Assembly (NCBI RefSeq): GCF_000373925.1
Contig: NZ_KB892778.1
Span: 1-53,570 of the forward strand
Direction of reading: 5' to 3'
DNA: 53,570 nt
Source: Actinopolymorpha alba DSM 45243
Lineage (GTDB): Bacteria; Actinomycetota; Actinomycetes; Propionibacteriales; Actinopolymorphaceae
Shown here: one piece after another, positions 1-7,926 of the stretch
How the letters are laid out: each line of letters begins with the position of its first letter
Numbering within the stretch: the stretch's first letter is position 1
Notes under the pieces: model-generated
What the model was told of the DNA's origin: nothing
What the model saw: only the letters and a program-made list of their open reading frames with translations
Databases searched by the model: none
Position numbers and translations under genes: made by a program

Positions 1-310
1 CGAGGCGCGTGTTAACGGCACCTTCTTGTGCCTCATTGATCTCGTGGCCGTTGACGCGAAGCACCAACAGGTCGTTGAGGCTGCCCATGCCACCGAACGC
101 GCTAAGTAGGTGGTCGAGGCCGTATGTGTCACCTGCAGCGATTCTTCTCCTGGACGTCGCGAGCCAGGATGCCCAGTGGCTCTCGCCATGTTTTTCCAGG
201 AGCCCAACCGCTTCGTCAAGGAGGTTCGCCAGCCTCGACGCCCGTGCCTCCACTTCATCAGTCGCCACGAGCAGAGCGTATGCGGGGCGAGACTCCGGCG
301 CAGCTGCCAT
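1..310 (-). CDS. DUF6966-like small protein, 3' end cut off by window edge
   Basis: Reading from ATG at 310 towards position 1 gives 103 codons with no stop. The helical protein contains an LLDEAVGLLEKHGE stretch, HWASWL, then RRRIAAGDTYGLDHLLSAFG and GMGSLNDLLV. This pattern matches, from memory, the short DUF6966 family found near actinobacterial mobile and toxin-immunity loci; its function is unknown. The first ~17 residues look non-native, so the real start may be the in-frame GTG about 20 codons in. No good ribosome binding site precedes the ATG, and a gtggtct repeat lies just upstream at 320-340. The family call comes from pattern memory only. Confidence 0.6.
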   Translation of the reverse strand, partial: MAAAPESRPAYALLVATDEVEARASRLANLLDEAVGLLEKHGESHWASWLATSRRRIAAGDTYGLDHLLSAFGGMGSLNDLLVLRVNGHEINEAQEGAVNTRL

Positions 311-319
311 GCGCCGGCC

Positions 320-340
320 GTGGTCTCAGTTGTGGTCTCA
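320..340 (+). repeat. gtggtct double motif, copy 1
   Basis: The 19-mer gtggtctcagttgtggtct starts at 320 and recurs exactly at 9274-9292. Each copy is itself two gtggtct units 12 nt apart. Both copies lie close to integrase debris or an attachment-type repeat, so recombinase arm sites or the trailing end of an integrase gene are possible. That role is inference. Confidence 0.6.
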
Positions 341-437
341 ATTCCCACTCGTACCAGGCCGTTCAGAAGCCCTCCGAAGACCACCATCAACGCTTGTACG
401 AGCCGACCCGACCAGACCCAAACCTCTTCCGCGCTGC

Positions 438-480
438 CTCGTAATGCGTAGGTCGTGGGTTCGATTCCCACCGGCGGCTC
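438..480 (+). repeat. tRNA-Thr(CGT) 3' fragment, attachment-site-like copy 1
   Basis: The 43 nt run from the anticodon loop (ctCGTaa) through a perfect T arm (gtggg, ttcgatt, cccac) to the acceptor 3' strand ggcggctc. No tRNA 5' half precedes it, so this is a fragment. It matches 41 of 43 positions of 4986-5028. A tyrosine integrase gene ends 29 bp away, the usual arrangement for an element inserted in a tRNA gene. Confidence 0.8.
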
Positions 481-508
481 TCCTCGAAGCCCCAGGCCAG
501 GGCCATGA

Positions 509-1218
509 TCACTGACCTGGGGCCTTGTCATCTTCGGTGAGCTGGGCGGGAAATGCCCCTGCGGTGCCCCCGATCCTTTTGGCGGCCTCCCACAGGTTGG
601 CGTCCAGGAGGTGCCCGTAGAGGTCCATCGTCATGGATGCGGTGGCATGGCGGAGCACCCGCTGAACCACCTTCGGGTCCGCGCCCTGGGCGAGCCAGAT
701 GGATGCGGCGGTGTGGCGTAGGTCGTGGTCCGGACGCCGACCTCGGTGGTTGCCCGGGTCCAACCAACCGAGCGCTTCCAGTTCGACTCCCGCAGTGGGC
801 CACCCTCGGGGGCGGCGAAGATCCACGCGTCCGGCGACTTGCTCGCCACCCACTCGTCGACGACTGGCACCAGCTCGGCTACCAGGGCGACGGTCCTGGC
901 CCGTCCACTCTTCAGGGTGTCCACATACAGCCGGCCGCCGCCGTGACTGGCCAGCACAGCCCGCTGAACCCGAAGGCCTCGGCCCGGCACGGATACGAGG
1001 TCGCGCACCTGCAACCCCGCCAGTTCTCCCCACCGGAGCCCGGCGAGCGCGAGGACCAGGACGACATCGCCGTACCTGCCTCGGCATGCCGAAGCCAGCG
1101 CCCGAACCTGTGCCAGCGACAGCGCCTGACCCTCTCGGCGAGCACGGCCGCGCGGTGGTCGCACGGTCGCGGCGAGCCACCCGAGCATCCGCGCACACGA
1201 CGGCATCCACCTCCTCAC
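509..1218 (-). pseudogene. Tyrosine integrase, frameshifted and lacking its N-terminus
   Basis: Site-specific recombinase of the phage-integrase type. The catalytic domain is split over two frames. From 1218 down to about 730 one frame gives EGQALSLAQVRALA, the first catalytic arginine in AGLRWGELAGL, and the TLKSGRARTV strand. From about 730 down to 509 another frame gives HDLRHTAASIW (HxxR), LRHATASMTMD and the YGHL tyrosine. One indel near 725-735 therefore breaks the gene. The N-terminal arm-binding and core-binding domains are missing. It ends 29 bp from a tRNA-Thr 3' fragment, as expected for the integrase of an element inserted there. Presumably inactive unless the indel is a sequencing error. 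Confidence 0.85.
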
Positions 1219-1329
1219 GCCGCAGACACGAACCTAGCCGCCGCACCACCGCCTCTCGGTCGACATGAGCGCCTAGGACACTGAGGAGCTGGATCCGCGT
1301 CGAGGTCTACCGACGAGCGAGGACTGTGC

Positions 1330-1638
1330 CTAGTTCGGGCAGGAGGCGAGCGCGCGGGAAACGCGGTCCCCGACGTCCATTTGCTCCGCGACAGCGAGCA
1401 TGTCGGAGCGCTCCTCGGCCGATAGAGGCTGCTCGTCCTCCGAGAGCACGTCCGCCATCTGCTCGAGGGCGAGCCCCAGCTCGTTGACGTCGATGAACTC
1501 CGCAATCAGGATCTGATCCGTCCTCTGGAGGCGGTCGCTCAGACGGATGAGGAGGCCACGCAGCTTTCCGGCGACGTCCTCGTAGTACGCAGTGTCCACT
1601 CGGATGATGCTGCCAGAACTAGCCGTTGAAACGACCAT
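1330..1638 (-). CDS. MafI-like immunity family protein
   Basis: A 102-aa acidic helical protein. The core DQILIAEFIDVNELGLALE, followed by MADVLSEDEQPLSAEERS, resembles the MafI family, whose characterised relatives neutralise polymorphic (Maf-type) toxins. No toxin gene lies beside it, so it would be an orphan immunity or cargo gene of the tRNA-bounded element. ATG at 1638 was chosen; an ATG at 1722 and a GTG just before AYYEDV are alternatives, and none has a strong ribosome binding site. It lies between the broken integrase and a DUF4265 gene. The family assignment is by pattern only. Confidence 0.55.
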   Translation of the reverse strand: MVVSTASSGSIIRVDTAYYEDVAGKLRGLLIRLSDRLQRTDQILIAEFIDVNELGLALEQMADVLSEDEQPLSAEERSDMLAVAEQMDVGDRVSRALASCPN

Positions 1639-1748
1639 CGCCCAAGCAGTCCCTTGAGCTCTTGATCGTAGTCCTGTGGCTGGCTTCAGAACCGCTGACG
1701 TGAGTCGGGCGTGTCTGATCACCCAGGAATGTCGAGTGTCGAAGAGCC

Positions 1749-2228
1749 TCAGGCCGATTTACCGGTTTCGTACATCAGCTCGCCGCAGTTTTCGCGATCT
1801 TGAAGGAAGTCGGCGATCTGCTTGGCATGCTCATGATCTCGGGCGTCAACGGCCAGTAAGTTCACCGACGACCACTCAAGCAGGGCACCCATCCCGGCTA
1901 GGGCCTCCGCAATCTCACCCCGCGGGTGGTACGACTCGCCGAACCACACACGGAAGACATACCGACCGGAGGGTACGACCAGCCGGCTCAGCATGTAACG
2001 GCGCCCGCCGGATGGCGCCGTCTCTACGACATCGCCGAGCGCTACGTCGTAGAGAAAGAAGGGTATGCAGCACAACTCGAAACGGTTCTCGTCGACCTGG
2101 CGCGCCCACAGCTGCTCCCGGCTCGCGGTCGTCACCTGGGAGGAGATGTCAGCACCGATGATGAAGTTACTGCGGTCCCTCCACACCGGTTCCAGGTGCT
2201 GAACCTCGCGTGACGGGTCAGGTGGCAC
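1749..2228 (-). CDS. DUF4265 domain protein
   Basis: About 159 aa, cytoplasmic. The order PVWRDRSNFIIGADI, QLWARQVDENRFELCCIPF, DVALGDVVETAP, VWFGES and GALLEWSSVNLLAVDA is the DUF4265 pattern as I recall it. Family function is unknown, though such genes often sit in toxin-immunity or mobile neighbourhoods. GTG at 2228 (ggggg eight bases upstream) fits the family length; the frame stays open to an ATG at 2315, but those extra residues look unlike the family. It lies in the cargo of the tRNA-bounded element, same strand as the MafI-like gene. Confidence 0.72.
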   Translation of the reverse strand: MPPDPSREVQHLEPVWRDRSNFIIGADISSQVTTASREQLWARQVDENRFELCCIPFFLYDVALGDVVETAPSGGRRYMLSRLVVPSGRYVFRVWFGESYHPRGEIAEALAGMGALLEWSSVNLLAVDARDHEHAKQIADFLQDRENCGELMYETGKSA

Positions 2229-2315
2229 GGTACAACCCCCGGAGGGCAAGGGAAGCTGCCTGCAAGAGGCTAGCTCCGCGGAGACGTCGACCACAGAGTG
2301 GGCGAGCCGGACCAC

Positions 2316-2490
2316 TGTCGCACATCACCTGGCGCGAGAGTGTCGCGGATCACCTGGCACAAGACACTGATGCGCGACTCTGCGTTGCTGATTTCGGCTC
2401 TATAGGATCAAGGCGCCGCTGGCGCGGCGCTGCGCCGGTCCGCCCTTGCGGGCGGCCCTGGGGGGCCGTCCTCGGACGGCCGGCGCCCGG
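2316..2490 (+). repeat. Structured repeat, copy A
   Basis: Layout: two tandem units tgtcgcacatcacctggc and tgtcgcggatcacctggc (2316 and 2341, 25-nt period), ctgcgttgctga (2380), gatcaaggcgc (2406), a variable GC-rich stem, cccttgcgggcgg (2443), and the near-perfect hairpin gccgtcctcggacggc (2465-2480). Copy B at 6757-6930 has the same blocks in the same order, with the same 26-nt distance from ctgcgttgctga to gatcaaggcgc. CAAGG and CCTTG could close an outer stem around the variable part. No gene is seen in 2229-2698 besides this element. A mobile repeat end or a small structured RNA are both possible. Confidence 0.65.
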
Positions 2491-2698
2491 AAGGGGGACC
2501 TGCACTCATCGAAAACCTCGGTGGCTTCGCCCCCGAACCCCCAGACCTCTCTCCGGGAGGGAAGCGCCGGGCTCCTCTCCCATCGGACGGCCACCGCAAG
2601 CGGCTACCCGGAACCTGGGTACGGACAAGCTGACCGACCGACGGGAGAGAAGCCCTCACCAATGGTGCATTAGCCTGCGGGTCGTGGGGTCGGGAAAG

Positions 2699-2992
2699 GT
2701 GAGTGTCGTCGAGCGCTGGCCGATGCTGGGACGCCAACTCCGAGAGGCATTAGTCGGTGAGGGTGAGCACGAGCTCGCGGTACAGGTCGATGCTTTGCAG
2801 GTCTATGAGATGTGCCAGTGTCACGACCGCTTCTGCCAGAGCTTCTACACCGACCCGCCGCCCAAAGGGGCATACGGTGCTGGCCACCGGAACGTCGTGC
2901 TTAGGCCGGATTGGGGCGGCTACCTGATTCTCGATGTGGTTGACGGACAGATCGTGTTCGTCGAGGTGCTGTACCGATCGCCCCTCGATTAG
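2699..2992 (+). CDS. Hypothetical protein with CxCHxxFC motif
   Basis: A 97-aa soluble protein not assigned to a named family. After a helical N-terminus it has MCQCHDRFCQSFYT (three cysteines and a histidine, possibly a small metal site), then GAYGAGHRNVVL, LDVVDGQIVFVEVL and a short tail. The compact beta-rich C-terminal half looks like a real domain. GTG at 2699 was chosen; an ATG at 2723 would remove eight residues, and no clear ribosome binding site decides between them. It is cargo inside the tRNA-bounded element, between structured repeat A and the hypothetical operon on the other strand. No function is proposed. Confidence 0.5.
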   Translation: MSVVERWPMLGRQLREALVGEGEHELAVQVDALQVYEMCQCHDRFCQSFYTDPPPKGAYGAGHRNVVLRPDWGGYLILDVVDGQIVFVEVLYRSPLD

Positions 2993-3169
2993 TCGTGGGA
3001 AATGCGTGGGATGGGCGCGGGACGTGGAGGACAGGAAGCCCGCATACATGCAGGTCAGCGCCGAGAAACGGTCAGGAGCGCCAGCCCATTCCTAAACCGT
3101 GTGTCCCGTACGCCAACGCGTGCACTCCCTGTGCGCTAAGGGGGGTAAATCGTGTGCCATGGTGTCAGG

Positions 3170-3340
3170 TCAGCGCTTGAGAGCCCGATACTTCTTGAGC
3201 AGAGCGGTGATCTTCTCGTAGTCCGCGTCGCCGTTCAGTTCGGTCAGCAGCTCGTCGGGGCATAGTTCGTAGAGATCTCCCCACCAGCGGCGTGCCTTGG
3301 TGACCCAGACCCGGTAGCCGCCCTGCACTCCTCTGGCCAC
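3170..3340 (-). CDS. Small hypothetical protein, 56 aa
   Basis: GTG at 3340 has a GGAG about seven bases upstream. That site overlaps the stop codon of the preceding gene (ending at 3351), so the two are probably translated together. The sequence carries WVTKARRWWGDLYELCPDE followed by a lysine-rich helix ending KKYRALKR. It is too short to place in a family. Third gene of a three-gene run with the HTH gene and the 306-aa gene. Confidence 0.55.
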   Translation of the reverse strand: MARGVQGGYRVWVTKARRWWGDLYELCPDELLTELNGDADYEKITALLKKYRALKR

Positions 3341-3350
3341 GTGCCGTCTC

Positions 3351-4271
3351 CTACCTAGTGACCGCCTCCGGGCCGTTGGGCTCCGGGATGTAGCCGCAGC
3401 GTTGTGGGCTGCAGTCGGCCTTGTGGTCGCGGCCCCACAGGTAGGTGTCGCGTTCGGTGGCTCGGGCGAGGTGGACCAGCCGGTGTTGGCGCCTCCTGGC
3501 CAGGGCGGACGGCAGGGCGGTGAAGGTCTCGGGGAGTACGGCGACCATGCCGGTGACCTGTTCACCGTCGGACATCCGCAGCAGAGCCGTGCACTGCCAC
3601 CAGCGGATCTTCCCGTTCGGGTCGGGCCAGTAGTAGTCGGCCGGGTCGGGCACCACGAAATGCGTGCCGTCCGGAGCCAGATGCGCGCGGAGCCATGGCC
3701 CGCCCTTGCCGAGGCCGAGCCGAAGCCGACCGGCTTCCTCGTAGAGCGCGCAAATGCCATTAGTGTCCAGCCCCTTGAGTACGCGCGCTTGCCGAGGCAG
3801 AGGGATGCGCCCGTCCGGCGTTTGTACCGGCCAGCGTCCAGGCAGGCCAGCCCGTTGCCGCATCGTCAAGTATGGCGGTCTCGCCTGTGCGGTCGGCAGC
3901 GGCGGCGGGGGCGTCCAGTCGTGCCCGGCCTGGCAGAGCTGATCCAGAATCCAGGCGCGCCCTTGCGGGCCGGCGGTGTTCCAGACCCAGCTCATCGGCC
4001 GTTCCGCCATGGCCCGATCCCGGCTGTTCATGGGCGCGTTCTTGCGGGACGGCTGCCAGGCGGGCGACTGGGCGACTTCGGGCAGGTTGTGGCAGAGATC
4101 GGCCAGGAACCAGATACGGTCCAGATCATCGCCCGGTGAGGCATCTCGCTCCACGCGCCGGACGGGTCCGGCGAGATAGCGGATCTCCACCAGCGCCCTG
4201 GCCGCAAGGATCGCGGCCGCCCTGCGGTCGGCGATCTCGGTTGCAGCGCGCTGAACGTGGTGACGTCTCAT
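3351..4271 (-). CDS. Hypothetical protein, 306 aa, mobile-element cargo
   Basis: Soluble, tryptophan- and arginine-rich protein. Residues 1-70 are helical with DDLDRIWFLADLCHNLP. The middle holds RGRAWILDQLCQAGHDW and a proline run. The C-terminal half has DGTHFVVPDPADYYW and GKIRWWQCTALLR, reminiscent of phage or plasmid cargo proteins. Its ATG overlaps the stop of the HTH gene (ATGA), and the 56-aa gene follows with its ribosome binding site over this stop codon, so the three form a tight operon. No named family recognised. Confidence 0.6.
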   Translation of the reverse strand: MRRHHVQRAATEIADRRAAAILAARALVEIRYLAGPVRRVERDASPGDDLDRIWFLADLCHNLPEVAQSPAWQPSRKNAPMNSRDRAMAERPMSWVWNTAGPQGRAWILDQLCQAGHDWTPPPPLPTAQARPPYLTMRQRAGLPGRWPVQTPDGRIPLPRQARVLKGLDTNGICALYEEAGRLRLGLGKGGPWLRAHLAPDGTHFVVPDPADYYWPDPNGKIRWWQCTALLRMSDGEQVTGMVAVLPETFTALPSALARRRQHRLVHLARATERDTYLWGRDHKADCSPQRCGYIPEPNGPEAVTR

Positions 4272-4501
4272 GGACTCTCACGGGTCGAGGCTGCAGCGCG
4301 ATCGAGGACGCGGTAGACAGGGGCACGTCCGATTGAGAACACCTCCATTAGCTCGGCGACGGTGTACTCGCCGTTGGCGTGGGGCCACGCCAGCTCGGCC
4401 CGCTGGCGGGCGGTGAGTTTGGTCTGGCAGCCGTTGAGCTTGCCGCGCCATCGCAGGAGCTCCGTCGAGGCGAACGTCCAGATCGACGAGTTCCCAGGCA
4501 C
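4268..4501 (-). CDS. Small resolvase-type helix-turn-helix protein
   Basis: A 77-aa protein. Residues ~28-70 (LTARQRAEL, GEYTVAELMEVFSIGRAPV, YRVLDRA) match the DNA-binding HTH found at the C-terminus of Hin/Tn3-type serine recombinases. The recombinase catalytic domain is absent here and no such domain is seen in the upstream 500 bp. It may be a stand-alone regulator of the operon or the tail of a lost resolvase. The stop overlaps the next gene's ATG. Confidence 0.55.
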   Translation of the reverse strand: MPGNSSIWTFASTELLRWRGKLNGCQTKLTARQRAELAWPHANGEYTVAELMEVFSIGRAPVYRVLDRAAASTRESP

Positions 4502-4985
4502 GCTCTATCCTCGAATCCGCGAAAGCCATCGGGCAGAGCCGCCTGCCAGTCGCCAACGTCATGCCGACAGGCTCGTAGCTCAGCGTACGCTCCGACAGGC
4601 TTGGTCCTGCTCTTCGCATCATCGAGTCATTATGCGCAGACACCACGGTCGGCCTGCGTTGATCCGAGATGGCTTTACGTACGCCTGAACGACCACTACC
4701 GACCACGGCGCCGATCGTTCGCATCGAGAGGGGCAGCCGGGCCATTAACGGGCCATTAGCCGAGGACAACGAGGGGTACTCCAGGCCGCTCCAGCCCGTC
4801 GGTCACACCGGAGATCGGGCTCTGAGCGCCGTAGACGTACGTTTCCCAAGCTGAAGTCGTCTAGGGGACCGTGCCCCTGACGTGCCCCCGAACGGCCCCC
4901 ACCAGCCGTCAACGATCAACACTCGCCAGCGTCGATCCACGCTCAGCGGCAGCGGGACGAGGCGGTGACCTGCGCACGAGAACCA
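4502..4985. other. Non-coding stretch before attachment-like copy 2
   Basis: No supported gene. It contains a doubled gtgcccc motif (4871-4877 and 4882-4888, 11 nt apart), similar in layout to the doubled gtggtct motifs at 320 and 9274. Such short direct repeats beside an attachment site could be integrase arm sites. Otherwise nothing recognised. Confidence 0.4.
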
Positions 4986-5028
4986 CTCGTAATGCGTAGG
5001 TCGTGGGTTCGATTGCCACAGGCGGCTC
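4986..5028 (+). repeat. tRNA-Thr(CGT) 3' fragment, attachment-site-like copy 2
   Basis: Same 43 nt as 438-480 with two changes. One breaks a T-stem pair (cccac to gccac), so this copy cannot belong to a working tRNA. It is followed by CCA-like bases. No 5' half is present. It marks the distal end of the roughly 4.5-kb element. Confidence 0.8.
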
Positions 5029-5187
5029 CACCCATCAGTCCAGGTCATTCCTTAAGGAGCGGGGCCGGTCAAGCCGCCCAGCCATCCGAACCCACGACGG
5101 CGAACACGTCAGCCCCTGACATGGCGACCTTACTGACCCTGAGGCTGGGCTCACCTGGACGATTGTGGCAAAGTGCGGGAGGCGCGT

Positions 5188-5580
5188 ATGGATTCGGCCG
5201 GGCGGACATCGATGCACTACAGCGCCATGAACAACCATGTCGAAGAAGTACGCCGCCAGCTTCACGATGGCCTCGACCCGAACGCGGCCGGCGCTCACGG
5301 GTTCACCCCTTTGCATTTCGCTGCGCAGGAACACGCCGTGGACGCTCTGCGGGAGCTGCTAGTGAACGGCGCATCCGTTGACGCCCGGAACGGTTTCGGG
5401 AACACCTCGCTGTTCACGGCGGTCTTCAACTCCCGAGGACGCGGCGACGTCATCGAATTGCTGCGGGCGTACGGGGCCGGCCCTCTGGCACGGAACTACT
5501 CTGGGCAGACGCCGCTCAGCTTGGCGCGCTCAATTGCCAACTACGACGTCGCTCGCCACTTCGCCGACATCGAAGAATGA
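5188..5580 (+). CDS. Ankyrin repeat protein
   Basis: 130-aa soluble protein of about three ankyrin repeats: a first degenerate unit MHYSAMNNHVEEVRRQLHDG, a canonical GFTPLHFAAQ...ALRELLVNGAS, a unit with NTSLFTAVFN...VIELLRAYGA, and a final QTPLSLARSI cap. Ankyrin repeats bind proteins; in bacteria short versions of this kind often act as partners or immunity proteins. ATG at 5188 was chosen over GTG 5173 because GGGAGG sits five bases upstream. It lies just outside the second tRNA fragment and may be chromosomal flank or part of a neighbouring insertion. Confidence 0.85.
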   Translation: MDSAGRTSMHYSAMNNHVEEVRRQLHDGLDPNAAGAHGFTPLHFAAQEHAVDALRELLVNGASVDARNGFGNTSLFTAVFNSRGRGDVIELLRAYGAGPLARNYSGQTPLSLARSIANYDVARHFADIEE

Positions 5581-5692
5581 AGCAGCCGCGGGAGGGGCGG
5601 CACTCTACGTCGCCTGCCGCTCTTGTCGTGTGCCAAGTGATGCTTGACAGATCTGTGCCACGACATCGTTGACACACCTAGATCGCTGGGCG

Positions 5693-6589
5693 CTATGAGA
5701 CGTGCCGCGTCGCGTGTCGAGCGTTCCAATCATCCATATTCCAGGCGCGGCCTGGCTCGTCATGTGCACGGATGAAGGCTTCGTCAATGGGCTCGAAGTC
5801 GCCGTAGATGCCGTCCGCTACGAGGCGTTCCAGGAGCTGGTTCGACAGCTGCTTAAGAGCCTTGGCCCGACCGATGTATGCGCTACGGTCGTCGCCGGCT
5901 CCGCCCAGGGCTGCCACCATGATGTGGTCGTCGAAGTCTGAAGGTAGCCACGGCAATCGCATCAGCGGCGTCATCTCACGGTTGCGCCAGCCTCGCCACT
6001 GTCGGTTGTACGCGAAGAGCGCTTGGACCAGGTACTCGTACACGCTCTGCAGTCGGTCACCGGCCACCAGGGGGCCCAACGTGTCCCAGCAGCGGGACAC
6101 GACGTCTTCGGCGAGGTGGTCCGAGATCAACGGCATGGCGTTGTCGAGGATCCGTTGGCGTTCGTCGTCAGGGTAGGTCGTTCGTTCATCGATCAGGCGG
6201 CGTACTTCTCCGTCTCGGTCGAACGCGATCCATCCGTTGGCTAGTTCGTAGCGAGAGGGTTCGGGCCAGCTGTATGCGGCATCGCACCACACGCGGAGGT
6301 CGATGCGATGAAGGTCGAGCTGTATGCCCTCACGGTCCAGTCCGTCCTCGCCCCCCATGATGCTGTGAAAGGTGTCGTCTCTCGGCCGCCAGATTGATTC
6401 GGCGGGGACCAGGTAGAGGTCGAGCGGATCCATGAAGACGAAGGCATCGATGTCGGAGCCGGGGCGGGCCTGCCCCGTTGCAATGCTGCCAACGCCGATC
6501 ACCGCCTGGATCGCGGAGTGTGGCGCCAGCTTTCGATCGATGAAGTCCAGCAGCTGCTTACGCTTGTGTTCGGTCGCGGCCGTCACCAT
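5693..6589 (-). CDS. Nucleotidyltransferase-fold protein
   Basis: 298 aa. The N-terminal ~110 residues carry the polymerase-beta-type signature: VGSIATGQ (GS motif), RPGSDIDAFVF (catalytic DxD pair) and a later acidic residue in IQLDLHRIDLRVW. The C-terminal half is helical (DVVSRCWDTLGPLV, YEYLVQALFAYNRQW, GRAKALKQLSNQLL), like the helical domains of antibiotic nucleotidyltransferases and DUF4037-type proteins. The expected chemistry is transfer of a nucleoside monophosphate to a small molecule, RNA or protein; the substrate is unknown. It is a single gene converging with the ankyrin gene. Confidence 0.78.
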   Translation of the reverse strand: MVTAATEHKRKQLLDFIDRKLAPHSAIQAVIGVGSIATGQARPGSDIDAFVFMDPLDLYLVPAESIWRPRDDTFHSIMGGEDGLDREGIQLDLHRIDLRVWCDAAYSWPEPSRYELANGWIAFDRDGEVRRLIDERTTYPDDERQRILDNAMPLISDHLAEDVVSRCWDTLGPLVAGDRLQSVYEYLVQALFAYNRQWRGWRNREMTPLMRLPWLPSDFDDHIMVAALGGAGDDRSAYIGRAKALKQLSNQLLERLVADGIYGDFEPIDEAFIRAHDEPGRAWNMDDWNARHATRHVS

Positions 6590-7328
6590 ACGCGTCGCTC
6601 CGTTCTGACCGGAGCCGGACAGCTCCAGCCGACTCGCCCAGACATCAGTCAGCTAGTGCTCAACACATACCAGCATCCTCGTCCTTTGGCCCGCGAGTTT
6701 CGGCGTGGGCGGGGACCCGCCGCTACCGGTGACGTAGCACCGACAGGACTCGAACCACTGTCAACCGTCTGGTGGCACGCGACTGTCAAAGCATCAGGTG
6801 GCACAGCACACCCGGCATGGCCCTGCGTTGCTGAGTTGACCTCTCTTAGATCAAGGCGCGGCGCGAGCGCCGCGCGCCGCGCACGTCCTTGCGGGCGGCG
6901 CGGGGCGCCGTCCTCGGACGGCGCGGGCACTCGCTAGCTACCCGATCCTGAGAGCCACGGCAACCACGCTCCCCAGCCGGCCACGAGCGCCAGTCACAGG
7001 CCACACGACACGGCACCACGGCATGTACCGGTGGAACCCCTCACCCGATGCCAGGGAGTGTGCGCCGAGCCACCGTCGGCGTCCAGGGGCAGCAAGATCT
7101 TTTCGGCCGCCACCTCGCTTGTCCGGCGGACCGTTCCACTCGCGCGAGGACTCCCGGAGCCGAAAACATCTTGCCGCTGATCCCTGGACCCCGCCGCCGT
7201 CTCGGCTACGTTCGGCATCTATCGGGTGAGGGGGAGGAATGGCGAGCCCTGCCTTGTCGCAGCGAACAGCTCGACCTTGCTCCGGGGCATGCTGCCACTC
7301 CCTCAGGCAAGCAGCAAAGGAATCACGC
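6590..7328. other. Gene-less stretch with structured repeat B
   Basis: No ORF with convincing protein character on either strand over about 740 bp. The notable content is structured repeat B at 6757-6930. A tRNA-like ggttcgagtcc reads on the minus strand near 6745, but without a pairable T stem. Confidence 0.5.
6757..6930 (+). repeat. Structured repeat, copy B
   Basis: Tandem units beginning actgtcaa and ending ggtggcac (6757-6778 and 6782-6804), then ctgcgttgctga (6823), gatcaaggcgc (6849), a variable GC stem, ccttgcgggcgg (6887) and gccgtcctcggacggc (6907-6922). Fixed blocks and fixed spacing are shared with copy A at 2316-2490, while the inner stem differs in sequence but stays self-complementary. 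Confidence 0.65.
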
Positions 7329-7892
7329 TCAACGCCTCGTCTCGTACCTGGTCAGGACCACGCCGCCGGGAAACGTCCGCGTCTCCACCAGGTTCAGGTT
7401 CACCCAGCTGTCCAGCGCGGTGAAGAACGGTGTGCCGCCGCCCACCAGCACCGGATGGGTCACGATCTCGTACTCGTCGATCAGCCCGGCCCGCATGGCC
7501 GCCCCAGCGAGCGCTGCGCCACCAACCCTCATCGGCTCGCCGTCCTCGGCCTTGAGCCGGGTGATCTCCGCGACCGCGTCGCCGGTGACCAGGCGAGTGT
7601 TCCAGTCGACCCTGTCGACCGTCGAGGAGAACACCACCTTCGGCGTATCCCGCCAGTTCCGCGCAAACTCGATCTGCGCCGGGGTGGCGCCCGGCTGCTG
7701 GTCGCCGGTCGGCCAGTAGGAACTCATGGTTTCCCACAGCTTGCGCCCGTACATCAACAGGCCGATCGCCAGCTCCTGGTCGAGCCACCACTGAAACAGC
7801 TCGTCGCTCGGCCCGCCCCAGCCGATGTCGTCGCCGGGCGCGGCGACGTAGCCGTCCAGGGTCAGGTTCATGCCGTAGATCAGTTTCCGCAT
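7329..7892 (-). CDS. Dihydrofolate reductase / RibD C-terminal family protein (1 of 4)
   Basis: 187 aa of the YyaP/YwjB-like group. It starts KLIYGMNLTLDGYVA (first strand, nucleotide-site residues), then LLMYGRKLWETM, VVFSSTVDRVDW, the glycine loop MRVGGAALAGAAMRAGLIDEY, and PVLVGGGTPFF near the end, all typical of the fold. These proteins are predicted NAD(P)H-dependent reductases; no physiological substrate is established for this group. ATG at 7892 was used. Three further paralogues occur in the window (8083, 17822, 18925). An IS630 remnant lies between this gene and the next. Confidence 0.85.
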   Translation of the reverse strand: MRKLIYGMNLTLDGYVAAPGDDIGWGGPSDELFQWWLDQELAIGLLMYGRKLWETMSSYWPTGDQQPGATPAQIEFARNWRDTPKVVFSSTVDRVDWNTRLVTGDAVAEITRLKAEDGEPMRVGGAALAGAAMRAGLIDEYEIVTHPVLVGGGTPFFTALDSWVNLNLVETRTFPGGVVLTRYETRR

Positions 7893-7926
7893 GGCGCCAT
7901 GTCTTTCTGTCAGTCGGTTTCGGGAG

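Noticed and set aside
6734-6760. tRNA-like ggttcgagtcctgtcggtgct on the minus strand
   Set aside because: T-loop text is present, but the T stem does not pair, and no acceptor 5' strand, D arm or anticodon arm is found upstream. At best an old fragment.
6994-7218. 74-codon minus-strand open frame in the gene-less stretch
   Set aside because: No ribosome binding site, no recognisable motif and a composition no different from shadow frames.
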